Shown: piece by piece, positions 33,246 through 41,843 of the stretch
Layout of the letters: the number at the start of each line of letters is the position of its first letter
Position numbering within the stretch: position 1 is the stretch's first letter
From: Planctomycetota bacterium
GTDB taxonomy: Bacteria; Planctomycetota; UBA1135; GCA-002686595
Reading direction: 5' to 3'
DNA: 55,656 nucleotides
Assembly (NCBI GenBank): GCA_029259595.1
Contig: JAJDEW010000132.1
Coordinates: 1 to 55,656, forward strand
Made by a program: the position numbers and the translations under genes
Notes under the pieces: model-generated
Database searches by the model: none
What the model was told of the DNA's origin: nothing
The model's input: only the letters and a program-made list of their open reading frames with translations

Positions 33246-34418
33246 TCAGGCGCGCGCCCCGAGCTCGGCCGTCGCCTTGACGAGGGCGGCGGCCATGTTG
33301 GTCTCCTCCCAGCTGAACCCGGAGCGTCCGAAGTGCCCGTGGTAGGACGTCTGCGTGTAGATCGGGCGCTTGAGCTTCAGGGTGTCGACGATCGCCGCCG
33401 GACGCAGGTCGAAGACCGCCTCGACCGCTTGGACCAGGATGTCGTCGGGCACCGTGCCAGTCCCGAAGGTGTCGACGCGGATCGACAGCGGCTTCGCCAC
33501 GCCGATCGCGTAGGCGACCTGGACTTCGCAGCGCGAGGCCAGCTTGGCCGCCACGAGGTTCTTGGCGACCCAGCGTGCCGCATAGGCCGCCGAGCGGTCG
33601 ACCTTGCTCGGGTCCTTGCCGGAGAAGGCACCCCCACCGTGACGACCCATTCCCCCGTAGGTGTCGACGATGATCTTGCGACCGGTCAGGCCGCAGTCGC
33701 CGTGGGGTCCACCGATCACGAAGCGACCGGTCGGGTTGATGTGGTAGATCGTGTTGGCGTCGAGCAGCTCGGCCGGGATGACCGCCTTGACGATCTTCTC
33801 GATGACCTCTCTTTGGATCGTGGCGTGCTCGACGTCCGGATCGTGCTGGGTCGAGATCACGACGGTGTGCACGCGCAGCGGCTTTTCGCCGTCGTACTCG
33901 ACCGTCACCTGGCTCTTCGAGTCGGGGCGCAGCCAAGGGAGCTGGCCCGTCTGGCGCGCCTCTGCCAGCCGCTCGACGAGACGGTGCGAGTAGTGGATCG
34001 GCGCCGGCATGAGCGTGTCGGTCTCGTCGCAGGCGTAGCCGAACATGAGTCCCTGGTCGCCCGCGCCCTGCTCTTCGTAGAGCCCTTCGCCGGCGGTCAC
34101 GCCCTGGCTGATGTCGGGCGACTGCCGATCGAGCGTCACCATCACGGCGCAGGTGTCCCCGTTGATCCCGAAGGCGTCGTTCGTGTAGCCGATGCGCTTG
34201 ATCGTCTCGCGCACGACCGTCTGGTAGTCGATGCGCGCCTTGGTCGTGATCTCGCCGGAGATCACGCACAGCCCGGTCGTGACGAGGGTCTCGCAGGCGA
34301 CGCGCGAATCAGGGTCCTGCTCGAGCAGAGCGTCCAGGATCGAGTCGGAGACCTGGTCCGCCACCTTGTCGGGGTGGCCCATCGAGACGGATTCGGACGT
34401 GAAGAGTTGTCGTGCCAT
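33246..34418 (-). CDS. metK: S-adenosylmethionine synthetase
   Basis: The 390-residue enzyme makes S-adenosyl-methionine from methionine and ATP. It starts with [21 protein letters not shown], whose GHPDK is the nucleotide-binding signature. [13 protein letters not shown] is the methionine-binding loop, and [29 protein letters not shown] is the classic P-loop-like hexapeptide region (GGGAFSGKD). Length is normal. waaA ends 95 bp upstream, and a perfect 9-bp hairpin lies between them (34441-34463). It is one of the SAM-linked genes in the window, along with the SAM hydroxide adenosyltransferase at 23.6 kb, which consumes SAM. Confidence 0.97.
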   Translation of the reverse strand: MARQLFTSESVSMGHPDKVADQVSDSILDALLEQDPDSRVACETLVTTGLCVISGEITTKARIDYQTVVRETIKRIGYTNDAFGINGDTCAVMVTLDRQSPDISQGVTAGEGLYEEQGAGDQGLMFGYACDETDTLMPAPIHYSHRLVERLAEARQTGQLPWLRPDSKSQVTVEYDGEKPLRVHTVVISTQHDPDVEHATIQREVIEKIVKAVIPAELLDANTIYHINPTGRFVIGGPHGDCGLTGRKIIVDTYGGMGRHGGGAFSGKDPSKVDRSAAYAARWVAKNLVAAKLASRCEVQVAYAIGVAKPLSIRVDTFGTGTVPDDILVQAVEAVFDLRPAAIVDTLKLKRPIYTQTSYHGHFGRSGFSWEETNMAAALVKATAELGARA

Positions 34419-34440
34419 GGATGTGGACGGGGGGGTCCGG

Positions 34441-34463
34441 TGCCGGAGCGGCCTGCTCCGGCA
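34441..34463 (-). promoter_or_regulatory. 9-bp hairpin in the metK leader
   Basis: TGCCGGAGC (34441-34449) and GCTCCGGCA (34455-34463) are perfect inverted repeats around a 5-base loop. The structure ends 22 bases before the metK ATG, within the 95-bp gap after waaA. It could be a terminator between the genes or a regulatory hairpin at metK. Known SAM riboswitch cores were not recognisable by eye. Confidence 0.5.
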
Positions 34464-34513
34464 GGGATCAGCTGGTCGGGGAACGGATCAACGTATGAGG
34501 ATGACCCGGTACT

Positions 34514-35911
34514 CTAGCAGGGCGCGCGGGACTCTCCAACGCCGGGGTCGAAGAGTCCGACCGCTTGCAGGGCCTCGAGCGTCAGCCCGGTGGCACCCCC
34601 CTGGGAGGCGACCGCCGCCAGCGCGGCGGCGCCCATCGCCCGGCGCCGCTCGGCCGCGTCGTCGGCCAGGACCAGCTCGCGCCAGGCCGCCACGAGCCCG
34701 TCGACGTCGCACACCTGGCGCGCACCGCCACAGGACAGAAGCAGCGCCGCCTCCTGGGCGAAGTTCGTGACCGAGGGGCCGAACAGGGTGGCCTTGCCCT
34801 GGGCCGCGGGCTCGAGCACGTTCTGGCCGCCGTGCTCGACCAGGCTGCCGCCGACGAACACGAGGTCGGCCAGGGCATAGATGCGCTCCAGCTCGCCGAT
34901 CGTGTCGACCAGGGCCGGTCGCGCGGGGTCGGGCTCGGCCCCCCGCCGCAGGGCCGACAGGCGCTGGGCCGCGAAGCCTTCGTCCTCGAGCCGGCGCTCG
35001 ATCTCCTCGCAGCGCTGCGGGTGGCGGGGCACGAGGATCAGGCGGGTGCCGGGGATGGCGCGGCGCCAGGCCTGGGCCAGCTGCACCTCCTCGGGCGCGT
35101 GGGTGCTGCCGGCGACGACGACCAGGCGCTCGCTCGAACCCAGCAGGCGACCGAGCTCCTCACCGGGCTCGACCGCGCCGAGCCGCAGCCCGTCGACCTT
35201 CACGTTGCCGGTAATCAGGATGCGCTCGGGCGAGACCCCCAGGTCCGCGAAGCGCTCGGCGTATTCCGCCGATTGCACGCAGAACAGCGAGATGCGGTTG
35301 AACTGCGGCAGCAGGCGGCGGAAGACGAGGTAGCGCTTGTGGCTGCGTTCGGTGATCCGTCCGTTGATCACCGCGACGGGCACGCCGCCGATGTTGCACT
35401 CGCGCAGGAAGTTGGGCCAGATCTCGAGCTCGACCAGGACGACCCAGTCGGGTCGTACCCGGCGCAGGAAGCCGCGCGTGACCCAGGACAGGTCGGCGGG
35501 GTAGCGCACGATGGCATTGCCGGGAAACAGCGAGCCGGCCACCTGGATGCCGGTGTTCGTCGTCGCGCTGATGACGACCTCAGCGCCGGGACAGGCCGCC
35601 TCGATGGCGCGCACGAGCGACTGCGCTCCCTTGACCTCACCGACCGAAACGCCATGGACGAGGATGCGCGGCCCCGACTTCGGACCGAGCCTCGGCAATC
35701 CGCGGCCGAGCTGGTCGCGCAGCATGCGGAAGAGCCCGGGCACACGCCGGCTCTTCCAGAGAAACCAGGGCAGGCCCACGATGCCGGCAAACAGCCAGGC
35801 GGCGTCGTAGCCCGCGTGCAAGACGGTGCGCACCGGGCCCGCGAAGCGATCGGAACGGATCGCGACGGCCCGCAGGCCCCCGAGGTCAAGCGGCTCGACC
35901 GGCTCGGGCAC
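34514..35911 (-). CDS. waaA: 3-deoxy-D-manno-octulosonic acid (Kdo) transferase
   Basis: This GT-B protein adds Kdo to lipid A, at the inner membrane. It has a membrane-anchoring N-terminal helix (AGYDAAWLFAGIVGLPWFLW), then the signature ILVHGVSVGEVKGAQSL and VVLVELEIWPNFLREC with the catalytic-region Glu. The C-terminal half has LVVVAGSTHAPEEVQLAQA, LVPRHPQRCEEIE and FVGGSLVEHGGQNVLEPAA. The preferred start is a GTG at 35911, 87 bp after the secA stop; this gives 465 residues, somewhat longer than the usual 420-430. A GTG at 35833 is an alternative. It implies an LPS-bearing outer membrane. Confidence 0.9.
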   Translation of the reverse strand: MPEPVEPLDLGGLRAVAIRSDRFAGPVRTVLHAGYDAAWLFAGIVGLPWFLWKSRRVPGLFRMLRDQLGRGLPRLGPKSGPRILVHGVSVGEVKGAQSLVRAIEAACPGAEVVISATTNTGIQVAGSLFPGNAIVRYPADLSWVTRGFLRRVRPDWVVLVELEIWPNFLRECNIGGVPVAVINGRITERSHKRYLVFRRLLPQFNRISLFCVQSAEYAERFADLGVSPERILITGNVKVDGLRLGAVEPGEELGRLLGSSERLVVVAGSTHAPEEVQLAQAWRRAIPGTRLILVPRHPQRCEEIERRLEDEGFAAQRLSALRRGAEPDPARPALVDTIGELERIYALADLVFVGGSLVEHGGQNVLEPAAQGKATLFGPSVTNFAQEAALLLSCGGARQVCDVDGLVAAWRELVLADDAAERRRAMGAAALAAVASQGGATGLTLEALQAVGLFDPGVGESRAPC

Positions 35912-35997
35912 TTCGGCCGCGGGCGCGGCTCCCCCCGACGCGTCCGTCCCTCCGGTCGACGCGGAGTGAGCCCCACGCGCGCCGTCGGTCTGGGGGT

Positions 35998-38835
35998 CTA
36001 CTTCCCGTGGCACTTCTTGAATTTCTTGCCGCTGCCGCACGGGCAAGAATCGTTGCGTCCGACACCGGTGTAGTCCGTTGCGGGCTCCTGCGGCCGAGCG
36101 GGTGCGGGCTGGGCTGCGCGGATGGCATCCTCCCGACGCTTGCGGTCGAAGCGCGCGGAGGCCGGAGCGCGGGCGGCCTGCTGGCGCATGCGCGCGACCG
36201 CGAGCGCCCGGGCGGCCTCGGCCGCTTGACCGGTCGGCACGGGCTGCCCGCCGGCGTAGGGGTTCTTGGGACGCGTGAAGGCCGCCGCACGTTGCTCGGA
36301 GGCCTGTTCGCCGTCGTCCTCGGGGCGCCGCACCTGCACGCGCAGGATCTTGGACGAGACGTCGTCCTCGATGACGGCCATCAACTTCTCGAAGAGCGCG
36401 TAGCCCTCGGCCTTGTACTCGTTCTTCGGATCCTTCTGGGCGTAACCGCGCAGGCCGATGCCCTGGCGCAGGGCGGTGATCGCCCGCAGGTGATCCATCC
36501 ACTTCGTGTCGAGCGCGTGCAGCAGGAGGTAGCGGTCGACGCGCCGCATGAGCTCTTCGCCGAGCTCATCCTCGCGCTCGCCGTAGCGTTTCGTGACGGC
36601 CTCGAACGTCGGCTCGAAGTCGACGTCCTCGGTCGCCGTCGCGAGCTTGGCGCTGTCGTCGTCGAGGTCGAACCCGAAGCTGCGGTGGAACCAGCCTTGA
36701 AAGCCCTCGGGGTCCTCCCGGAACGCGTCCGCCATGCGCGGGATCACGTTCTCGAACATCGCGAGGACCTTCTCCTTCAGGCCCTTGTCCTCGAGCACTT
36801 CCTGGCGCACGCCGTAGACGGTCTTGCGCTGCTCGTCCATCACCTCGTCGTACTCGAGGAGGTTCTTGCGGATCTCGAAGTAGTAGTCCTCGACCTTGCG
36901 CTGGGCCTTCTCGATGGCGCGCGTCACCATCGGGGACTCGATCGGAACGCCTTCGCTCATGCCGAGCTTCTCCATGGCGTTCGTGATCCACTCCTTGTAG
37001 AAGCGGCGCATCAGAGGGTCCTGCAGCGACAGGAAGAAGCGCGTCTCCCCGGCGTCCCCTTGGCGGCCCGAGCGACCGCGCAGCTGGTTGTCGACCCGGC
37101 GCGACTCGTGGCGCTCGGTACCCAGCACGTAGAGCCCGCCGCGCTCGAGCACGTCCGCCTCGTCGGCATCGCACTTCGCGCGCACTTCCTCGCGGATGCG
37201 GTCGATCTGCTCCTTGTGGTCCATGTCGCCCTGGACCAGACCGGCGGCGGTGAGCGCCCGCTTCAGGAGGTACTCGAAGTTGCCTCCGAGCTTGATGTCG
37301 GTACCGCGACCGGCCATGTTCGTCGACACCGTGACCGCGCCGCGTTCGCCGGCTAGGGCGACGATGTCGGCCTCACGCTCGATCTGCCCCTTCTTGGCGT
37401 TGAGGACCTCGTGGCGGATGCCGCGCGTCTTCAGGATCGCGGACAGCTTTTCGGAGTTGTCGACGCTGGTGGTGCCGACCAGGACCGGCTGCCCTTTTTC
37501 CTGGAGGCGCTCGATCTCCTCGGCGATCGCCGTCCACTTCTCCGGTTCGGTCCGGTAGACGACGTCGACACGGTCTTCGCGCTCGACCGGAACGTTCGTC
37601 GGGATCGAAACGACGTCGAGGCCGTAGATCTTGTGGAACTCGTTCGCCTCGGTGATCGCGGTGCCGGTCATCCCGGCCAGCTTCTCGTACAGCCGGAAGT
37701 AGTTCTGGAAGGTGATCGTCGCCAGGGTCTGGTTCTCCGGCTTGATCTGGATCCCTTCCTTGGTCTCCACCGCCTGGTGCAGGCCGTCCGACCAGCGTCG
37801 GCCGGTCATCTTCCGCCCGGTGAACTCGTCGACGATCACGACCTCTTCGTTCTCGACGACGTATTCCTTGTCGCGCGCGTACAGCTCGTGGGCCCGGATG
37901 GCGTTCTCGATGTAGTGCGGCCAGTCGGTGTTGCCCTCGGTGTAGAACGACTCGATCCCCAGGATCTCCTGGGCCGCGACGATGCCGTCTTCGAGCAGGG
38001 AGACCTGACGTTCCTTCTCCTTGACCTCGTAGTGCTCCTCCGCCTCCAGCGTCCGCGCGACTTTGTCGGCGGCCTGGTACTTGTCGGGCATGTACTCCGC
38101 GGGGCCCGAGATGATCAGCGGCGTCCGCGCCTCGTCGATCAGGATGGAGTCGATCTCGTCGATGATCGCGTAGTGCAGGTAGTGCTGGACCTGCTCCTCC
38201 ACGGTCATCTTCATGTTGTCGCGCAGGTAGTCGAAACCGAACTCGTTGTTCGTCCCGTAGACGATGTCCGAGCGATACACCGGTAGCCGCAGGCTCGGGT
38301 GCATGTCGCTCTGGATCGACCCCCAGGTGACGCCGAGGTAGTCGTAGATCGGCCCCATCCACTCCGCGTCACGGCGAGCGAGGTAGTCGTTGACCGTGAT
38401 GAGGTAGACGGGTTTGCCGACGAGCGAATTGAGGTAGAGCGGCAGCGTCGCGACGAGCGTCTTGCCCTCCCCCGTCATCATCTCGGCGATGGCGCCCTGG
38501 TGCAGGACGACGCCCCCGACGATCTGAACGTCGTAATGGCGCAGCCCGAGCGTTCGCACCGAGGCCTCGCGAACGAGCGCGAAGGCCTTCGGCATGATCT
38601 CCTCGAGGGTGGTCTCCTCGGCGGCCAGGGCACGCTTCCACTCCTGCGTCTGCGCCTTGAAGTCGTCGTCGGACAGGCCCTGGGCCCACGGTTCGAGCGC
38701 CGCCACCTCCCGAACGATCGGCCCGACTTCGCGGACCATGCGCTCGTTCCGCGAGCCGAAGAGGTTCTTCAACCCGCGCCCGAAGCGCTCGCCCACGTCC
38801 GACAGCTTGTCGCTGAGTTCCGACCAATCCACCAT
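35998..38835 (-). CDS. secA: Protein translocase ATPase SecA
   Basis: This 945-residue motor drives preproteins through SecYEG. The Walker A region is MMTGEGKTLVATLPLYL, and motif II reads IDEIDSILIDEARTPLIISG. TVSTNMAGRGTDIKLGG and HESRRVDNQLRGRSGRQGD are the SecA helicase motifs IVb-VI. A cross-linking domain and helical scaffold follow. The C-terminus ends in the zinc motif CPCGSGKKFKKCHGK, the usual SecB or ribosome-contact site. Length is normal. It is followed after 87 bp by waaA. A plausible promoter lies at 38924-38953 upstream. Confidence 0.98.
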   Translation of the reverse strand: MVDWSELSDKLSDVGERFGRGLKNLFGSRNERMVREVGPIVREVAALEPWAQGLSDDDFKAQTQEWKRALAAEETTLEEIMPKAFALVREASVRTLGLRHYDVQIVGGVVLHQGAIAEMMTGEGKTLVATLPLYLNSLVGKPVYLITVNDYLARRDAEWMGPIYDYLGVTWGSIQSDMHPSLRLPVYRSDIVYGTNNEFGFDYLRDNMKMTVEEQVQHYLHYAIIDEIDSILIDEARTPLIISGPAEYMPDKYQAADKVARTLEAEEHYEVKEKERQVSLLEDGIVAAQEILGIESFYTEGNTDWPHYIENAIRAHELYARDKEYVVENEEVVIVDEFTGRKMTGRRWSDGLHQAVETKEGIQIKPENQTLATITFQNYFRLYEKLAGMTGTAITEANEFHKIYGLDVVSIPTNVPVEREDRVDVVYRTEPEKWTAIAEEIERLQEKGQPVLVGTTSVDNSEKLSAILKTRGIRHEVLNAKKGQIEREADIVALAGERGAVTVSTNMAGRGTDIKLGGNFEYLLKRALTAAGLVQGDMDHKEQIDRIREEVRAKCDADEADVLERGGLYVLGTERHESRRVDNQLRGRSGRQGDAGETRFFLSLQDPLMRRFYKEWITNAMEKLGMSEGVPIESPMVTRAIEKAQRKVEDYYFEIRKNLLEYDEVMDEQRKTVYGVRQEVLEDKGLKEKVLAMFENVIPRMADAFREDPEGFQGWFHRSFGFDLDDDSAKLATATEDVDFEPTFEAVTKRYGEREDELGEELMRRVDRYLLLHALDTKWMDHLRAITALRQGIGLRGYAQKDPKNEYKAEGYALFEKLMAVIEDDVSSKILRVQVRRPEDDGEQASEQRAAAFTRPKNPYAGGQPVPTGQAAEAARALAVARMRQQAARAPASARFDRKRREDAIRAAQPAPARPQEPATDYTGVGRNDSCPCGSGKKFKKCHGK

Positions 38836-38923
38836 CCGCGCTCGATCCTGTTCGGGGGGCCTCCCCCCGCCATTTCGTTGAGTTTCCAGCCGCGCGAGTC
38901 AGCCGGCGGGAATCGAACGCGTC

Positions 38924-38953
38924 ATTAAACGCCAGCCCGGGGCTCGGGGGCAA
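38924..38953 (-). promoter_or_regulatory. Predicted sigma-70-type promoter of secA
   Basis: On the minus strand TTGCCC (38953-38948) and TTTAAT (38929-38924) lie 18 bases apart. TTTAAT fits the -10 consensus at five of six positions and stands out in the GC-rich surroundings. The transcript start would be about 80 bases before the secA ATG at 38835. The 223-bp gap 38836-39058 contains no other gene. Confidence 0.45.
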
Positions 38954-39058
38954 CTTCCAACGGCTTCCTGTTGGGCTCCAGGGGCGATTCCGTGGGCGAA
39001 CGCCGGCTCCGGGCGGCACGGGCCGGCCCGCGGCGCGCGCCCTGCCCGGACGAACCGG

Positions 39059-39910
39059 TCACTCGGCGCCGGGCGTCGGAGCTTCCCTGGCGGCGAGCAG
39101 CCGCTCGATCATGGCGAAGAGCACGTGCCGCGGGTAGGGCTTGCGCAGGAGGCCCGAGACCTTGCGCATCCGCGAGAGATCGATCGTAGAAGCCGTCGCG
39201 AAGAGCACGGGCAGGTGGGCCGTCCGCGGGTCGCGCCGGAGTCGGCGCAGGACCTCCTCGCCGTCGAGCTGGGGCATCTCGTAGTCGAGCAGCACCAGGT
39301 CCGGGATCGGATCGCAGGCCAGGCGGTCGAGCGCCTCGCGGCCGTCGCGCGCGTGCTCGACCCCGTAGCCGCGCGCCCGCAGCAGGGCACAAAGCCCCAT
39401 CGCCACGTCGCAGTCGTCGTCCACGACGAGCAGGCTCCAACGCTTCTTGCCCGCGCGCTCGACGCGCGCCAGCTCCTCCATCAGGGCCCGCAGGTCCGTG
39501 TTGGTCGGAAGGCTCGCCACGTCCCAGGCGGTCTCGATCTCGGCCTTCAGTTCCCGGTTGTAGCCCTTCAGCTCCTCCCACTCCTCGTAGTCGGGGGAGT
39601 CCGGCCGGATCTCGAGGTTGTCGTGCGTGTCGATCGAGAAGAAGTACTCCCCGTTCACGAGGTGCTCCTGGACGACGAGCTTCATGAACGGATAGCGACT
39701 GTTGCCGAGGCGTAGCGTGTAGCGCTTGAGTCCGCCGCCGCCTCCCGCCACGCGTTCGAAGCGCTCGAAGAAGGCCTCGAGCCGATCGATGTTCTCGTAG
39801 TCCTCGATGCGCGCCTTCGGTCGGACGCCGCAGCCCTCCGGCCAGGCATGCTCGAGATAGATCCGAAGCGCGCGGCGAACGTGCGTCGGGGTCATGTGTT
39901 CGAGCCGCAT
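39059..39910 (-). CDS. Response regulator with unrecognised N-terminal domain
   Basis: Residues about 1-155 form an unfamiliar domain with an opening helix (HMTPTHVRRALRIYLEHAWPEG), a strand-rich middle (KRYTLRLGNSRYPFMKLVVQE) and FFSIDTHDNLEIRPDSP. Residues about 160-283 form a response-regulator receiver: LLVVDDDCDVAMGLCALL with the acidic pair, LVLLDYEMPQLDGEEVL with the phosphorylatable Asp209, and LRKPYPRHVLFAMIE with Lys257. No DNA-binding output follows, so signalling is probably through the N-terminal domain, which is the reverse order of most regulators. No histidine kinase is nearby. The start lies 14 bp after the pyrD stop, so it is likely co-transcribed with lspA-pyrD. Confidence 0.8.
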   Translation of the reverse strand: MRLEHMTPTHVRRALRIYLEHAWPEGCGVRPKARIEDYENIDRLEAFFERFERVAGGGGGLKRYTLRLGNSRYPFMKLVVQEHLVNGEYFFSIDTHDNLEIRPDSPDYEEWEELKGYNRELKAEIETAWDVASLPTNTDLRALMEELARVERAGKKRWSLLVVDDDCDVAMGLCALLRARGYGVEHARDGREALDRLACDPIPDLVLLDYEMPQLDGEEVLRRLRRDPRTAHLPVLFATASTIDLSRMRKVSGLLRKPYPRHVLFAMIERLLAAREAPTPGAE

Positions 39911-39924
39911 GCTTCGTAGGCGCC

Positions 39925-40920
39925 TCAGCGCGCTCCGAGTCCCTCTTCGTTCGACGTCTCACGAGCGCGCGCGGGGGACCCCGCTCCGGACGACGCCAGG
40001 ATCTCGCGCCCATCGCGCACCGTTCCGATGATCGTCTTCACGTCCGCGATCCCGGCTTCGGCAAGCAGCGCCGCGAGCTCGCGCACGAGCCGTCCGGGCA
40101 AGGCCGGATCGGCGAAGCAGGCCGTGCCGAGCTGGATCGCCGTGCAACCCGCCACGAGAAACTCGAGCACGTCGTCCGCCGTCGCGATCCCGCCGCAGCC
40201 GATGACGGGAATCGAGACCGAGCGCGCGCAATCCCACGCGCACCGCAGGGCGATCGGCTTGATCGCCGGCCCCGAATACCCGCCCTGCACGGTCGCGATG
40301 CCGGGGCGGGCGCTGCGCCAATCGAGCGCCATCCCGAGCACCGTGTTCACCGCCGTGATCGCGTCCGCCCCGCCGTCCTCGACCGCCAGGGCCAGGTCGC
40401 TGATCCGCGCGACGTTCGGGGAGAGTTTGGCGAAGATCGGCTTCGAGGTCGCCGCGCGAACCCCGGCGATCACCTCGCGCGCCGTCTTCGGATCCGTGGC
40501 GAACGGCAACCGTCCGCCCTGCACGTTCGGACAGGACAGGTTGACCTCGAAGGCGTCGATCGCCGCCTCACCGTCCAGCCGGGCGGCCATCTCGCGAAAG
40601 TCGTCGGGCGACTCCCCGCCGATGTTCGTGACCACGATCGTGTCGGCCCGCGCCATGTCCGGCAAGACGTCGGCCACGTAGTGGTCGATGCCCTTGTTCT
40701 CGAGCCCGATCGAGTTGAGCAACCCCACTTCGGTCTCGGCGATGCGCGGAGCTTCGTTGCCAGCGCGGGGCAACAGCGTCACGGTCTTGCTCACGAGCCC
40801 GCCGATCTCCTCCGGCGGCGTGAAGTGACACATCTCGAGCCCGTGTCCATAGGTGCCCGAGGCCGAGAGGACCGGATTCCTGAGGACGAGAGGACCGAGC
40901 TCGACGCTCAGATCGACCAT
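39925..40920 (-). CDS. pyrD: Dihydroorotate dehydrogenase, class 1B catalytic subunit
   Basis: The 331-residue flavoenzyme oxidises dihydroorotate to orotate. It begins LSVELGPLVLRNPVLSASGTYG, as class 1 enzymes do. The catalytic cysteine of class 1 is in EVNLSCPNVQGGRLPF. The FMN-binding end is GCGGIATADDVLEFLVAGC. The absence of a membrane-associated N-terminal helix rules out class 2. Class 1B enzymes work with the PyrK iron-sulfur subunit, which is not in this window, so the electron acceptor is unknown. The gene is 51 bp after lspA and is followed after 14 bp by the response regulator. Confidence 0.93.
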   Translation of the reverse strand: MVDLSVELGPLVLRNPVLSASGTYGHGLEMCHFTPPEEIGGLVSKTVTLLPRAGNEAPRIAETEVGLLNSIGLENKGIDHYVADVLPDMARADTIVVTNIGGESPDDFREMAARLDGEAAIDAFEVNLSCPNVQGGRLPFATDPKTAREVIAGVRAATSKPIFAKLSPNVARISDLALAVEDGGADAITAVNTVLGMALDWRSARPGIATVQGGYSGPAIKPIALRCAWDCARSVSIPVIGCGGIATADDVLEFLVAGCTAIQLGTACFADPALPGRLVRELAALLAEAGIADVKTIIGTVRDGREILASSGAGSPARARETSNEEGLGAR

Positions 40921-40971
40921 GCCGCCACCATAGCCCCCGGAACTTGGGTCGGCAACGCGGGCCGACCGACT

Positions 40972-41673
40972 TCAGGAGGACGCACGGGCCTCGGTCGTGT
41001 CGCCCTGCTCCGCCTCGCCAGGCAGAGCGCGCGGCGCCACCGGGCCTTCGTCCCCTGCCGCGGCGAGCGCCTCGGCCTCCGGCTCGTCGTCCGGGGCCGG
41101 TTCCGCGCCCGCCTTCGGCGCGAAGAAGCCCGAGAGCACCCACAGCACGGCTCCGACCGAGATGCACGAGTCGGCCACATTGAAGGTGTGGAAGTGCCAG
41201 TCCCAACCGAAGGCGTCCGAGAGGAACCAGACGTCGATGAAATCCCGCACCGTCAAGTAGGGATGGCCCGCCTCGACGCCTCCGAACCAGAGGTTGTCCA
41301 AGAGGTTGCCGACGGCACCGGACAGGACCAGCACCATCGCCGAGAGAACCACGGGCTCCTTCCTGACGGCCCGGAAGACCAGCACGCAGAGCGCCGTGAC
41401 CGCGAGGCCGCGCCCGATCACGAGCGCGTGCGGCCAGTCGGCGAGGCGGCCGAAGGCCGCGCCGGGGTTGTAGGACAGCATGAAGCCGAACCAGTCCCCG
41501 AAGATCGGATAGCGCAGGTGCCCGTGGTGATCCCGGATGACGTCCGCCGGCGGCGGGCTGACCTCCATGAAGTCGAAGACGGCGAACTTCGTCCACTGGT
41601 CTGCCCCCACGAGCAACAGGACGACCAGGAACCGGACCCAGGGCAGGCCCTGTCCGGTCGACGAGGTTTGCAT
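40972..41673 (-). CDS. lspA: Lipoprotein signal peptidase (signal peptidase II)
   Basis: This 233-residue inner-membrane aspartic peptidase cleaves prolipoprotein signal peptides. Conserved residues are D25 in GADQWTK, N69 in SYNPGAAFG, the catalytic D126 in AVGNLLDNLWFGG, and D168 in FHTFNVADSC. Four transmembrane helices are visible. The C-terminal 50 residues form an acidic, Ala/Glu-rich extension not usual in the family. Its start codon lies 3 bases past the left end of repeat copy D; no Shine-Dalgarno is visible before the ATG. dksA lies just beyond that repeat on the same strand. Lipoproteins at 7 kb and 30.6 kb are predicted clients. Confidence 0.94.
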   Translation of the reverse strand: MQTSSTGQGLPWVRFLVVLLLVGADQWTKFAVFDFMEVSPPPADVIRDHHGHLRYPIFGDWFGFMLSYNPGAAFGRLADWPHALVIGRGLAVTALCVLVFRAVRKEPVVLSAMVLVLSGAVGNLLDNLWFGGVEAGHPYLTVRDFIDVWFLSDAFGWDWHFHTFNVADSCISVGAVLWVLSGFFAPKAGAEPAPDDEPEAEALAAAGDEGPVAPRALPGEAEQGDTTEARASS

Positions 41674-41676
41674 GGA

Positions 41677-41843
41677 CTAGGAGCCCGTCGTGAAAGGGCT
41701 TCGGATGCCGGAGCGTCGGCATCCGCTGGGGCGAGGGGCCCAGAGCTGCAGGCGGACGGCCGGCTGCGGCGTGCTCCTCGGGAGCCGCACCGCCGGAGAG
41801 AACGTCGTCCTGGCGCCGATGGACACTTTCAACGGGCTCCTAG
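41677..41843. repeat. Dispersed palindromic element, copy D (complete, 167 bp)
   Basis: The ends are inverted repeats: CTAGGAGCCCGTCGTGAAAG (41677-41696) and its counterpart 41826-41843, which differ only by a 2-base insertion. Both ends carry CTAG, which could be a 4-bp duplicated target. Inside is the core GGGCTTCGGATGC and a perfect 8-bp stem GGATGCCG (41703-41710) with CGGCATCC (41717-41724). It lies between dksA and lspA. The right CTAG contains the dksA TAG stop codon. On the minus strand the stem-loop opens a frame MPTLRHPKPFHDGLL, similar to copies B and C. No transposase is encoded, so a MITE or REPIN-like element is proposed. Confidence 0.85.

Noticed and set aside
34419..34513. A SAM riboswitch before metK
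   Set aside because: Only a single hairpin is seen; no SAM-I, SAM-II or SAM-IV consensus core could be recognised by eye, so no riboswitch is called.
38902..38918. T-arm-like GTTCGATTCCC on the minus strand near the secA promoter, suggesting a tRNA
   Set aside because: The flanking bases do not form a 5-bp T stem, no matching acceptor, D or anticodon arms lie upstream, and no CCA context is present.
9871..41843. The dispersed elements as integron attC sites
   Set aside because: In gene orientation the order is GTTGAAA-type first and its inverse last, the reverse of attC. No integrase or cassette array is present, and the genes between are housekeeping genes.
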